64,000 nt of DNA from Klebsiella grimontii. Its GTDB lineage: Bacteria; Pseudomonadota; Gammaproteobacteria; Enterobacterales; Enterobacteriaceae. The notes under the pieces are model-generated. The model had not been told where the DNA came from, did not search any database, and worked only from the letters and a program-made list of their open reading frames with translations. Positions within the stretch are counted from its first letter, which is position 1. Every line of letters starts with the position of its first letter. Both the position numbers and the translations under genes were made by a program. Location of the stretch: positions 62,001 through 126,000 of the forward strand of contig NZ_FZTC01000017.1 in NCBI RefSeq assembly GCF_900200035.1. Direction: 5' to 3'. Below, in pieces: positions 7,666-16,342 of this stretch.

Positions 7666-8310
7666 TTCAGAACCCGAGGATCATAAACAATCCTTATCAA
7701 TGTACAAGGGGCTGGCGTGTAAGGTTTTGTCTGCATCCTCAACCTTGACCCGTATCGGCCGGCGCTGAGAGGGACGATTCAGATATTTCGTACATTTATA
7801 TTATTTACTCCGTCCAACCGACTGGCTAGTATTCGCGTCGCTAATTGGTATCGGCACGCCACTGCTGAACTTTACTGATTAGCGCCTGACCGCCATTAGC
7901 TCATCTGGAAGAGCGAACGACATACGTTGTAGGGAACGGGGTTCGAGGCCTCGATGGCGGCCCAATATCGACTTAGCGCGTTAACAGAGCGCTTCCCGCT
8001 TCCGCACAATTTTATTTCGCCCACCGCCTTCGCCTCCTTCCGGCTATTGCTGCATATACGTGACTATTTTCTGTGAAATAATTTCTATTCTTTAGCCCCT
8101 ATGCGTCATGGAAAGTTATTACCCGGTTTTAGACTCCCTGTAGCGGCAAAGGAATATCGGCGTTCTGCCTGATTCGCGATTTAGCTAAGCCCAGGCGAAA
8201 AATTTTAATGAGAATTTACTTATTAGGATTAAGTCGCGTATTTTTCAGAAATTTCATCACTTTTTATATGGTATTCTCCGCTGTTCAAGGAGTGAACGAA
8301 GGAAAAATGA
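7666..8310. other. Gene-poor region containing the tRNA-like element
   Basis: About 640 bases between the divergent scsA and small membrane-protein genes. The only recognised structure is the tRNA-like sequence at 7890-7964. Part of the rest must carry the scsA and downstream promoters, but I could not place them. The 3' portion (about 8040-8300) is AT-rich. Confidence 0.5.
7890..7964 (+). tRNA. tRNA-like element with encoded CCA but a defective anticodon arm
   Basis: This folds as a tRNA except in one arm. The acceptor stem CCGCCAT/ATGGCGG has seven perfect pairs, followed by one unpaired base and an encoded CCA (7962-7964). The D arm GCTC/GAGC has a loop with GG. The T arm CGGGG/CCTCG (one G-T pair) has loop TTCGAGG. 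Between D and T arms there is room only for a short hairpin: ACGAC/GTTGT with a four-base loop, or AACG/CGTT with a five-base loop. A normal seven-base anticodon loop cannot be formed. It is either a decayed tRNA gene (perhaps of phage origin) or a tRNA mimic. No amino acid can be assigned. Confidence 0.6.
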
Positions 8311-8517
8311 ATGCTTTACCGCTATGCCGTTTTCTCCAGAAAACATAATACGTTTCATATTCTTCTGCTGTTTACCATTTTGATAATAAGTTTCATACAT
8401 TTGAGCGTGCTGCTGGAAACCGATAACACATGGCTGCTGGGGCCGATGGTGATTTATCTGCCTATTTTTTTCCTTTGGCGAAAGGTCTCAGTGTTACGCA
8501 GCAGAATCGCTGATTAA
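8311..8517 (+). CDS. Small membrane protein of unknown function
   Basis: The product has 68 residues with two hydrophobic helices (HILLLFTILIISFIHLSVLL and LLGPMVIYLPIFFLW) and a basic end (RKVSVLRSRIAD), so it is probably an inner-membrane hairpin protein. AAGGA lies seven bases before the ATG. It ends 21 bases before the LeuO-like gene and is likely co-transcribed with it. I recognise no family. Length, RBS and clear helices argue for a real gene. Confidence 0.55.
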   Translation: MLYRYAVFSRKHNTFHILLLFTILIISFIHLSVLLETDNTWLLGPMVIYLPIFFLWRKVSVLRSRIAD

Positions 8518-8538
8518 TGTGCTGGTGGAGTTCCCTAC

Positions 8539-9486
8539 ATGAGTGAAAATACAACATCTAAACCAACCTCTGAACCGAAAGTCCTGCAGCCGGTATTGCG
8601 CAAAGTCGACCTCAACCTGCTGACTATTTTTGATACCGTCATGCAGGAACAAAGCCTAACCAAAGCGGCGCAAACGCTGGGTATGTCTCAGCCTGCGGTC
8701 AGCAGCGCGGTCTCTCGCCTGAAGGTGCTGTTTAAAGATGAACTGTTTGTCCGTAACGGCCGCGGCATTAAACCGACAGAGCGCGCCTTTCAACTCTTTA
8801 GCTCGGTTCGACGCGCGCTGTCGCTGGTGCAAAATGAGCTGCCGGACACGCTTTTCGACCCGCTTGACTGCGAACGTCTCTACACCCTTTGCGTCTGTAG
8901 CCCGCTGGATAACTACCTGACGCCGCTTATTTTTAACAAAATCAGCGAGATTGCTCCCAGGGTCAGTCTGTCCTTTAAATCTTCGCTAAGTCAGCAGGTG
9001 ACAAATCAGCTGCGCTATCAGGAGGTGGAATTTGTTCTCGACTACAACAAATTCAATCATCCGGAGTTTACCAGCATCCCGCTGTTCAACGACAAAATGG
9101 TACTGGTCGCCAGGTGCAACCATCCGCGTATCGCATCGCCGCTGAGTGAGGAGGATATTTATCGCGAGCAGCACGCTACCGTCGCGCTGGATCGCTACGC
9201 CTCCTTCAGCTCCCCCTGGTACAGTTCTGAAGAGCAGCAGGCGTGCGTCGCTTTTCATGGTAACGCGATGGTCAGCGTGTTGAGCGTTGTGTCGCAAACC
9301 AATATGGTGGCTATCGCGCCGGAGTGGCTGGCGCAAGAGTTTGAAGAGCAGTTTGGGCTGCAGCTGCTGCCGCTGCCTTTAGAAATGGACAGCCGCACCT
9401 GCTATCTCTCGTGGCATGAAACGGCGGGCCAGGAGAGAAGCCACCGCTGGATGGCGGAACTGTTGATAAAAATTTGTCAGCGCTAA
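8539..9486 (+). CDS. LeuO-like LysR-family transcriptional regulator
   Basis: The product has 315 residues. The N-terminal helix-turn-helix ([20 protein letters not shown] then [19 protein letters not shown]) is followed by a LysR effector domain. The whole protein follows E. coli LeuO closely: [45 protein letters not shown] and RTCYLSWHE. LeuO is a global anti-silencer that competes with H-NS. True leuO sits beside the leucine operon, which is not here, so this is probably a LeuO paralogue acting on nearby or H-NS-bound genes. A strong terminator follows. Confidence 0.85.
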   Translation: MSENTTSKPTSEPKVLQPVLRKVDLNLLTIFDTVMQEQSLTKAAQTLGMSQPAVSSAVSRLKVLFKDELFVRNGRGIKPTERAFQLFSSVRRALSLVQNELPDTLFDPLDCERLYTLCVCSPLDNYLTPLIFNKISEIAPRVSLSFKSSLSQQVTNQLRYQEVEFVLDYNKFNHPEFTSIPLFNDKMVLVARCNHPRIASPLSEEDIYREQHATVALDRYASFSSPWYSSEEQQACVAFHGNAMVSVLSVVSQTNMVAIAPEWLAQEFEEQFGLQLLPLPLEMDSRTCYLSWHETAGQERSHRWMAELLIKICQR

Positions 9487-9498
9487 ATCCACCTCATA

Positions 9499-9531
9499 AA
9501 TACCTGGTCAGACGCCAGGTATTTTATTATT
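9499..9531 (+). terminator. Rho-independent terminator of the LeuO-like gene
   Basis: A perfect 9-bp stem AATACCTGG / CCAGGTATT with loop TCAGACG, followed by TTATTATT, 12 bases after the stop codon at 9486. Confidence 0.85.
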
Positions 9532-9757
9532 AACGATCAACTCCTGTCCTGAAAATTAATTAAATACCCCATTTTATTCTTGTTCATCAGACAATGAAGA
9601 CCGGAATAAATACGCTGTATTACTAAAATTAGCCCGCCAGAATTTCATTAAAATATCTCTTTGCAGAAAATCGCGCATTTCTCCGGCAGAGCCAATCGGC
9701 GGTTTCTATACTCTTATTATCCAGCCGGGCCGACGCCTGAACCAGGGGATGATGTTG

Positions 9758-10282
9758 ATGCGCAGAAAAATGATCAAGCCTGCGGTGGCTGCCGCCGCGC
9801 TGTTGATGTCGTCGACGGCCCTACGGGCGGATGAAATCAACCTTTATTCGGTTAATACCGGCTCCTGGATATACCACCTGTCGAATAACCACGGGCAGTA
9901 CACCGAAGGTTTTGACAACCAGTTTGCCTCCGTTGAACGCAAGTTCTCCGAAGATTCTCCGTACAGCCTGCTGGCCGGAACGATGAAAAACAGCTTTGAC
10001 GATCGCTGCATCGCGCTCGGGGTACGCCGCGACTGGGCCTCGCTGGGCAACGGCTGGGTATTTAAGGGAATTTATGGCTACGTTGGCGAGTTTTTCTTCT
10101 CGGCCTTTGAGCACTGCGGCGACCATGGTTCTTACAAGGATTTTAAAGATGCGACCGGTATAGGCTTTTCTCCCTATATTTACCATGGATTTCAGTACAA
10201 CTTTACCGATTATTTCGGCGTGGAAAGCGGAATTATTCTTCCCGCCGTCTTTGTGGTGAGCGTGCAGTGGAGTTTTCGCTAA
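9758..10282 (+). CDS. Putative outer-membrane beta-barrel protein, family not recognised
   Basis: The product has about 174 residues. The chosen ATG gives the signal peptide MRRKMIKPAVAAAALLMSST followed by ALRA; the ATGs at 9749 and 9752 are alternatives. The mature part alternates aromatic and polar residues (SWIYHLS, SLLAGTMKNSFDDRCIALGV, YIYHGFQYNFTDYFGVESGI) and ends VVSVQWSFR, a terminal aromatic pattern usual in outer-membrane barrels. Two cysteines (DDRC and EHCGDHG) could pair. The size suits an 8-strand barrel such as PagP, but PagP motifs are not evident. Monocistronic, after the LeuO-like regulator. Confidence 0.6.
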   Translation: MRRKMIKPAVAAAALLMSSTALRADEINLYSVNTGSWIYHLSNNHGQYTEGFDNQFASVERKFSEDSPYSLLAGTMKNSFDDRCIALGVRRDWASLGNGWVFKGIYGYVGEFFFSAFEHCGDHGSYKDFKDATGIGFSPYIYHGFQYNFTDYFGVESGIILPAVFVVSVQWSFR

Positions 10283-10446
10283 CGCAGTGGCCAAAGCCCG
10301 CCCGCAGTGGGATTTTGAAGGCAGTGTAAAATAAAATTAAGCTGTCTTAAGGTTATTTTAATGTTCATCGCGGCGGTTATTTTTTTATAGCATTTTCCCC
10401 GCCTGGTGCCGCCCGCGCGCAGTATATTTCTCTTTTTTCATTAGAT

Positions 10447-10465
10447 GGTAATTGTTTGCATTATC
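10447..10465. promoter_or_regulatory. Probable Fur box before kfuABC
   Basis: GGTAATTGTTTGCATTATC matches the 19-bp Fur consensus GATAATGATAATCATTATC at 13 positions and lies 80 bases before the kfuA start. It fits iron repression of a ferric-iron importer. Scored by eye. Confidence 0.6.
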
Positions 10466-10543
10466 ATTCACATTCCTCTGTGATTTAATCCCTGCCGACC
10501 GGCTGCCAGTTACCCTTTGCCCACCTCTATTAAGGATTAGCGT

Positions 10544-11560
10544 ATGCGTTTTCGTCTGGTGTCTTATTGCTCCGCTGCATTGATGGCTTCTTCCGCGTTT
10601 ATTGCTCCGCAGGCGCTGGCGGCGGCCAGCAGCGACGGGATTGTGGTCTACAACGCGCAGCATGAAAACCTGGTTAAGTCATGGGTTGACGGTTTTACCA
10701 AAGAGACCGGCATTAAAGTGACGCTGCGTAACGGCGGCGATAGCGAGCTGGGGAATCAACTGGTGCAGGAGGGGACGGCGTCCCCGGCGGACGTCTTTCT
10801 GACGGAAAACTCCCCGGCGATGGTGCTGGTGGATAACGCGAAGCTGTTTGCGCCTCTGGCGGCCGAGACCCTTCAGCAGGTCGCCCCGCAGTACCGCCCT
10901 GAGCACGGCCGCTGGATAGGCATTGCCGCCCGCAGCACCGTATTCGTCTACAATCCGGCGAAAATCAGCGAAGCGCAGCTGCCGAAGTCGCTGATGGATC
11001 TGGCGCAACCGCAGTGGAAAGGGCGCTGGGCCGCTTCGCCATCCGGCGCGGATTTCCAGGCCATCGTCAGCGCGATGCTGGCGCTGAAAGGCGAGCAGGC
11101 CACCCTGGCATGGCTTAAAGCGATGAAAACCAATTTTGTGGCCTACAAGGGCAACAGCACGGTGATGAAAGCGGTGAATGCCGGTCAGATTGATGGCGGC
11201 GTTATCTATCATTACTACCGCTTTGTCGATCAGGCGAAAACCGGCGAGAACAGCAAAAATACCCGTCTCCACTACTTTAAAAACCAGGATCCTGGCGCTT
11301 TTGTCAGCATTTCCGGCGGCGGCGTTCTGGCCTCCAGCAAACATCAGGAACAGGCTCAGGCCTTTATCAAGTGGATCACCGGCAAGCAGGGGCAGGATGA
11401 GCTGCGCACCAATAACGCCTTTGAATACGCCGTTGGCGTCAACGCCGCGTCTAACCCGAAGCTGACGCCGCTGCAGGCGTTAGAGGCGCCGAAGGTTGAG
11501 CCGTCTTCGCTGAACAGCAAAAAAGTGGTCGATTTGATGACCCAGGCTGGCCTGCTGTAA
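10544..11560 (+). CDS. kfuA: KfuA, periplasmic ferric-iron-binding protein
   Basis: The product has 338 residues: a signal peptide of about 25 residues ending ALA-A, then an FbpA/SfuA-type transferrin-like binding protein (GIVVYNAQHENLVKSWVDGF; DVFLTENSPAM; a tyrosine pair in IYHYYRF that ligates iron in FbpA). It delivers periplasmic Fe3+ to the KfuBC permease. It is followed 23 bases later by kfuB and 1 base after that by kfuC, with a Fur box upstream. The kfuABC identity comes from full synteny plus recalled similarity of kfuB/kfuC segments to the K. pneumoniae kfu marker region. Confidence 0.88.
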   Translation: MRFRLVSYCSAALMASSAFIAPQALAAASSDGIVVYNAQHENLVKSWVDGFTKETGIKVTLRNGGDSELGNQLVQEGTASPADVFLTENSPAMVLVDNAKLFAPLAAETLQQVAPQYRPEHGRWIGIAARSTVFVYNPAKISEAQLPKSLMDLAQPQWKGRWAASPSGADFQAIVSAMLALKGEQATLAWLKAMKTNFVAYKGNSTVMKAVNAGQIDGGVIYHYYRFVDQAKTGENSKNTRLHYFKNQDPGAFVSISGGGVLASSKHQEQAQAFIKWITGKQGQDELRTNNAFEYAVGVNAASNPKLTPLQALEAPKVEPSSLNSKKVVDLMTQAGLL

Positions 11561-11583
11561 TCGTCCGTTAAAGTGAATACGCT

Positions 11584-13158
11584 ATGTCTTCTCTGAGTTT
11601 CGCGCTCGGAAAAAAAGCCCAACGCCTGCCCGAGCGCAGGCGTCCTGCTTTTCCGATGATCGCGTTAGCCGTTCTGTTTTCTCTGCTGGCGCTCTTGCCG
11701 CCGGGTTTTGTTATTGCCGTGGGGGTCGATACCGGCTGGGAGACAATCCGGGCGCTGGTCTTTCGTCCGCGCGTCGCTGAGCTGTTGAGCAACACCCTGT
11801 GGCTTATCGCGCTGACGGTACCGCTGTGCATTGCGCTGGGCGTTGGCCTGGCCTGGCTGACGGAGCGCACGCTGCTGGCGGGGCGGCGGCTCTGGTCGGT
11901 GCTGGCGGTTGCGCCGCTGGCGATCCCGGCCTTTGTGCAAAGCTACGCCTGGGTCAGCGCGGTGCCGGCAATGCACGGCCTGTCTGCCGGGGTGTTTCTT
12001 TCGCTGCTGGCCTATTACCCGTTTATCTATATGCCGGTTGCCGCCGTTCTGCGGCGGCTGGACCCGACGCTGGAAGATGTTGCCGCCTCATTAGGTACGC
12101 CGCCGTGGCGGATCTTTTTCCGCGTGGTTTTGCCGCAGCTCAGGCTGGCGATATGCGGCGGCGCGCTGCTGGTGGCGCTGCATCTGCTGGCGGAGTTCGG
12201 CCTGTTCGCGATGGTCCGTTTCGATACCTTTACCACCGCCATCTATGACCAGTTCCAGTCAACCTTCAGCGGCCCGGCGGCGAACATGCTGGGCGGGGTG
12301 CTGGCGCTTTGCTGCCTGGCCATTTTGCTGCTGGAAGGGGCGTCGCGGGGGAAGGCGCGCTATGCCCGCATCGGTTCGGGCGCCGCGCGCGAACAGCAGC
12401 GGCAGCCGCTGGGCCGGCTGTCGGCGATCCCTCTTCAGCTCGCGCTGCTGACGCTGGTGATGCTGGCGTTGGGCGTTCCGCTGATGGTGCTTTGCCGTTG
12501 GCTCTGGCTGGGCGGCGTGGAAAACTGGATGAGCGCCGACCTGTGGCTCTCCCTGCGGCAAACGCTGCTGCTCGGCGCGGTGGGCGCGCTCCTCACCACC
12601 GCCTGCGCAATTCCCATCGCCTGGCTGGGCGTTCGCTATCCGCAGCGTCTTTTTCGTCTGCTGGAGGGGTGTAACTACATGACCAGCTCGCTGCCCGGCA
12701 TCGTAACGGCGCTGGCGCTGGTGACGGTCACCATTCACTATGCGCGTCCCATCTATCAGACCGAGGTCACGCTGCTGCTCGCCTGGCTGCTGATGTTTAT
12801 GCCCCGGGCGCTGGTCAACCTGCGGGCCGGGATCGCGCAGGCCCCCGTCGAGCTGGAAAACGTCGCCCGCAGTTTAGGCCGCAGCCCCGGCCGGGCGCTG
12901 TGGAGCGTCACCATGCGGCTGGCGGCGCCGGGCGCGGCGGCGGGGGCGGCGCTGGTGTTTCTCGGCATCACCAATGAATTGACCGCCACGCTGCTGCTCT
13001 CGCCACTCGGCACCCGCACGCTGTCGACCGGCTTCTGGGCGCTGACCAGCGAAATTGATTATGTCGCCGCCGCCCCTTACGCGATGCTGATGATTCTGCT
13101 TTCGCTGCCGCTGACCGGCATTCTCTATATTCAGTCGAAAAAAATCGCAGGCCTGTAA
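11584..13158 (+). CDS. kfuB: KfuB, ferric-iron ABC transporter permease
   Basis: The product has 524 residues, the length of fused two-domain FbpB/SfuB permeases. It has about twelve membrane helices in two homologous halves. Each half carries the cytoplasmic EAA-type coupling loop: [20 protein letters not shown] near residue 160 and [20 protein letters not shown] near residue 425. It forms the inner-membrane channel for Fe3+ brought by KfuA. The stop codon is immediately followed by the kfuC start, so translation is probably coupled. Confidence 0.9.
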   Translation: MSSLSFALGKKAQRLPERRRPAFPMIALAVLFSLLALLPPGFVIAVGVDTGWETIRALVFRPRVAELLSNTLWLIALTVPLCIALGVGLAWLTERTLLAGRRLWSVLAVAPLAIPAFVQSYAWVSAVPAMHGLSAGVFLSLLAYYPFIYMPVAAVLRRLDPTLEDVAASLGTPPWRIFFRVVLPQLRLAICGGALLVALHLLAEFGLFAMVRFDTFTTAIYDQFQSTFSGPAANMLGGVLALCCLAILLLEGASRGKARYARIGSGAAREQQRQPLGRLSAIPLQLALLTLVMLALGVPLMVLCRWLWLGGVENWMSADLWLSLRQTLLLGAVGALLTTACAIPIAWLGVRYPQRLFRLLEGCNYMTSSLPGIVTALALVTVTIHYARPIYQTEVTLLLAWLLMFMPRALVNLRAGIAQAPVELENVARSLGRSPGRALWSVTMRLAAPGAAAGAALVFLGITNELTATLLLSPLGTRTLSTGFWALTSEIDYVAAAPYAMLMILLSLPLTGILYIQSKKIAGL

Positions 13159-14187
13159 ATGCTCGAACTCTCCTCAATCTCAAAATCTTTTGCCGGTACA
13201 CGGGTGCTCGAAAACCTCAATCTGACGGTGGCCGCAGGCAGCCGTACGGCGATCGTTGGCCCCTCCGGCTCCGGTAAAACCACGCTGCTGCGGATCCTCG
13301 CGGGTTTCGAAACGCCGGATAGCGGGCGGATTGTCATGCAGGGGCGCACGCTGTTTGCGCAGGGGACATTTATTCCCGCCCACCTGCGCGGGGTGGGCTA
13401 CGTGCCGCAGGAGGGCGCGCTGTTCCCCCATCTGAACGTCGCGGACAATATCGCCTGGGGGCTCGATGGCAGTCGCCAGGAGAAATCCCAGCAGGTAGCG
13501 GCGCTGATGGAGAGGGTCTCGCTGGACAGCCAGCTGGCGAACCACTGGCCGCACGAAATTTCCGGCGGTCAGCAGCAGCGCGTGGCCCTGGCGCGCGCGC
13601 TAGCGCAGCGGCCCGCGCTGATGCTGCTAGATGAGCCTTTTTCCGCCCTCGATACCGGACTGCGCGCGGCCACGCGTAAAGCCACCGCCGATTTGCTGGC
13701 GCAGGCCGGCGTCGCGTCGATTCTGGTCACCCACGATCAGAATGAAGCGCTCTCCTTTGCCAGCCAGGTCGCGGTGATGCGTCAGGGGCGTTTTGCCCAG
13801 GTTGGTACGCCGTATGAGGTCTACAGTCACCCGGTTGATGAAGAGACCGCGCTTTTTCTCGGCGATGCGCTGGTGCTGCCCGCCGAGCTGCGCGGCGGCC
13901 GCGCGCGCTGCGCGATAGGTGAACTCTTAACTGACAATCCGCAGGCCGTCGGACAGGGAAGGGTGATGCTGCGCCCCGAGCAGCTGGTTATTTCCCCCTG
14001 CCGGGCGGATGACCCGCAGCTTACCGTACGCGATGTGGACTTTAGCGGCCATCTCTCGACGTTAACCCTGACGATGCCCGGCCGGAGCGAGCCGCTGATC
14101 GTCAAAACCGTCAGCCAGCCGTTATGGCGGCCGGGGGCGGCGGTACGCATTGAGGTGGTGGGCGAGGCGCGGGTTTTCGCCCGCTAG
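13159..14187 (+). CDS. kfuC: KfuC, ferric-iron ABC transporter ATPase
   Basis: The product has 342 residues. Walker A is GPSGSGKTT (about residues 35-43), the Q-loop region VPQEGALFPH, the ABC signature SGGQQQRVALARALAQ, Walker B LMLLDEPFSAL and the switch histidine in VTHDQNEALSFA. The last 110 residues form the regulatory OB-like domain of FbpC-type ATPases. It powers KfuAB. It is convergent with hpxE, whose stop lies 10 bases downstream. Confidence 0.92.
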   Translation: MLELSSISKSFAGTRVLENLNLTVAAGSRTAIVGPSGSGKTTLLRILAGFETPDSGRIVMQGRTLFAQGTFIPAHLRGVGYVPQEGALFPHLNVADNIAWGLDGSRQEKSQQVAALMERVSLDSQLANHWPHEISGGQQQRVALARALAQRPALMLLDEPFSALDTGLRAATRKATADLLAQAGVASILVTHDQNEALSFASQVAVMRQGRFAQVGTPYEVYSHPVDEETALFLGDALVLPAELRGGRARCAIGELLTDNPQAVGQGRVMLRPEQLVISPCRADDPQLTVRDVDFSGHLSTLTLTMPGRSEPLIVKTVSQPLWRPGAAVRIEVVGEARVFAR

Positions 14188-14197
14188 CGGCGCCGGT

Positions 14198-15166
14198 CTA
14201 TAAATCAATGCACAGATTCGCCGATCGGCTGCGCGAGCAGCACAGGGCGATCTGCTGCGCGCTGGCGGATTTCTCCGCCTCCGACTGTACGGTGTCGCGA
14301 TGGTCGACAACCCCCTCGATAACCGGCGTCAGACAGGCGCCGCAAATCCCCATCTCGCAGGAGAGCGGGACGGCGACGCCGTTTTCCTGGAGCACCTGGG
14401 CGATAGTTTTATGCGGGGGCACCGGCCACCGCTCTCCCGAGGACGCCAGCGTCACGCTAAAGGTTTCTCCCTCCTCAGCGCCGGCTGGCGCGGCGATGGG
14501 CTGAAAGGCTTCGCTATGGATTAGCGTGTCCGCCCAGCCCCGTTCCATAGCGGCCCGACGCGCGGCGGCCATAAATCCCTCCGGCCCGCAGAGATAAATC
14601 GGATATCCGGTATGCGTATTGTTCAGCGCGGCGGCTAAATGTTGCCGGGCGCTGTCTCCTTCGCAAGAGCAGTGAATCACCACGCTTTCGGCGCTGAACC
14701 GCCGCTGCAGTTCGCGGACAAACGCCCCCTGCGCGCGGTTTTTCAGGTAATAGTGCAGGGTAAACGGCACGCCTTCCGCCTTAAGCCTGAGCGCCATCGC
14801 GTACAGCGGCGTAATGCCGATCCCAGCCGCCAGCAGCGTCACCCGCTCCGCTGTGCGTAAAGGAAACAGATTGCGCGGGGGAGAAATCAACAGCGTCTGG
14901 CCGGGGCGCAGCTGCTGATGGATATAGCGCGAGCCGCCGCGTGACGCTTTCTCCAGCGCCACGCAGATCAGGTAGCCGTCGTCAGGGCCGTCCGGGCCGG
15001 TCAGCGAATATTGGCGGATAATGCCGCACGGCAGATGCACATCAATATGCGCGCCGGGTTGCCAGGCGGGGAGCGGTCGGCCGTCCTGCGCCACCAGCCT
15101 GACGGCGAGGTTCTGGCTGCCCTGGCGCCAGATACCGTCAACGATAACCTCTATTACATCGCTCAT
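14198..15166 (-). CDS. hpxE: HpxE, ferredoxin-NAD(P)H reductase of the HpxDE oxygenase
   Basis: The product has 322 residues in the order of phthalate/vanillate oxygenase reductases: an FMN-binding barrel (RQYSLTGPD), an NAD-binding domain (LLAAGIGITPLYAMALRL) and a C-terminal plant-type [2Fe-2S] ferredoxin with CEMGICGAC and a distant CCS cysteine. It passes electrons from NADH to the Rieske oxygenase HpxD. In Klebsiella HpxDE is the two-component system reported to oxidise hypoxanthine (in place of a molybdenum dehydrogenase). It is 13 bases downstream of hpxD in one operon. Confidence 0.92.
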   Translation of the reverse strand: MSDVIEVIVDGIWRQGSQNLAVRLVAQDGRPLPAWQPGAHIDVHLPCGIIRQYSLTGPDGPDDGYLICVALEKASRGGSRYIHQQLRPGQTLLISPPRNLFPLRTAERVTLLAAGIGITPLYAMALRLKAEGVPFTLHYYLKNRAQGAFVRELQRRFSAESVVIHCSCEGDSARQHLAAALNNTHTGYPIYLCGPEGFMAAARRAAMERGWADTLIHSEAFQPIAAPAGAEEGETFSVTLASSGERWPVPPHKTIAQVLQENGVAVPLSCEMGICGACLTPVIEGVVDHRDTVQSEAEKSASAQQIALCCSRSRSANLCIDL

Positions 15167-15179
15167 AATGGCTCTCCGC

Positions 15180-16217
15180 TTAAACGAGGAAAAAGTCGCC
15201 GAAGCCCATTTTTTTCAGCCCGCGGCGATAGGCGATGGAGCTGCGATCGGCGGGGATATGCGCTTCGAGCGTTAAATCCAGCGGCAGTCTCTCCGGGCGC
15301 TGGGTCTCTACCATCAGGCGATCTTCCTCAAAGACGCGCAGGTTAAAGGCGTGAACATCCTCTACCGGCACGTGCAGATCGAAATTACGCGCGATGGGCG
15401 CGAACATGCGGGTGATCCGTGAGGAAACCGGCGAGGCGGCGTTCATAATCACCAGCCGGGCCTCGCCGGGAAAATGAATCGTCAGGGTGGCGGTAAACGG
15501 CAGATGCATCTCGAAATGGCGCAGCCACTGGAAGCCTTCCGGCGCGCGAAACTCGGAGCTGGCGGGATAGTTGCCGACTGAACTCCAGTAATCGGCGATA
15601 AAACCAAACGCCGTCTCCTGCGGGTTGTAGTTCGGCACCACCTGGTTATCCGGGTCGGCGAAGGTCTCGGTGTGGATCCAGGCGAAATGGGCGACGTCCA
15701 GAAAGCCCTCGACCTGGCGGCCCGCAAAGCCGTTGACCTCAAAGGCCGGGCAGTTGATTTGCTGAAAGCCGTCGTCGTGCCAGTGCGGCATCACCGGCAG
15801 CGGCATCGGATTCTCCGGGTCGAAGGCCAGGCAGGTCCAGATCAGGCCATAGCGTTCCTCAACCGCAAAGCTGGTGAGGTTGAGCTTCGCCGGTACCGGC
15901 TGGTCGGGGCTGGACGGGATACGGTTACAGCGGCCATCTTCGCCGAAGCGCAGGCCGTGGTACGGGCAGACGATCCCTTCTTCGTCGTGAAAACCGAGCG
16001 TCAGCGGCACGCCGCGGTGGGGACAGACGTCGCGAGCGACCACCACCTGGCCCTTGATACGATAGATAACCAGCTGTTCATCAAGCAGGGTGGCTTTTAC
16101 CGGCGCGGGGCCGATATCGCAGGCGCGGGCGACCGGATGCCAGCATTTCGCCAGGCGCAGCCAGTCCTCGGGCTCAAAGGTGCAATGGGCGGGCGGGGTA
16201 GGTTGTGGTTTGTTCAT
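15180..16217 (-). CDS. hpxD: HpxD, Rieske-type oxygenase of purine oxidation
   Basis: The product has 345 residues. The N-terminal Rieske [2Fe-2S] motif is CPHRGVPLTLGF...CPYHGLRFG (about residues 65-90), with the CxH/CxxH ligands. The catalytic domain has the mononuclear-iron motif near DVAHFAWIHTETF. The VanA-like arrangement fits a terminal oxygenase that takes electrons from HpxE. It is proposed to act at the hypoxanthine/xanthine level, making urate. It is divergent from hpxR, which is probably its activator. The iron need of this enzyme pair is notable beside kfuABC. Confidence 0.92.
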   Translation of the reverse strand: MNKPQPTPPAHCTFEPEDWLRLAKCWHPVARACDIGPAPVKATLLDEQLVIYRIKGQVVVARDVCPHRGVPLTLGFHDEEGIVCPYHGLRFGEDGRCNRIPSSPDQPVPAKLNLTSFAVEERYGLIWTCLAFDPENPMPLPVMPHWHDDGFQQINCPAFEVNGFAGRQVEGFLDVAHFAWIHTETFADPDNQVVPNYNPQETAFGFIADYWSSVGNYPASSEFRAPEGFQWLRHFEMHLPFTATLTIHFPGEARLVIMNAASPVSSRITRMFAPIARNFDLHVPVEDVHAFNLRVFEEDRLMVETQRPERLPLDLTLEAHIPADRSSIAYRRGLKKMGFGDFFLV

Positions 16218-16342
16218 GGCTTCTCTTCCTGCTCACAAAAACATTTGTTTAATTGTTGTGAGTTTATTGTTGCCATATTAGGGTGTTGACATCCATCAGC
16301 AAGAATTCACCCAGCCGTTGCAAAAAAGAGAACAGGTCGCCA

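Noticed and set aside
7666..7889. CueR/GolS-type metal-regulator box before scsA
   Set aside because: CCTTAC and CCTTG-like pieces are present but no convincing spaced inverted repeat could be formed.
16218..16342. Sigma-54 promoter for hpxD
   Set aside because: I looked for GG-N10-GC elements before hpxD and found none that fits; expression is more likely sigma-70 with HpxR.
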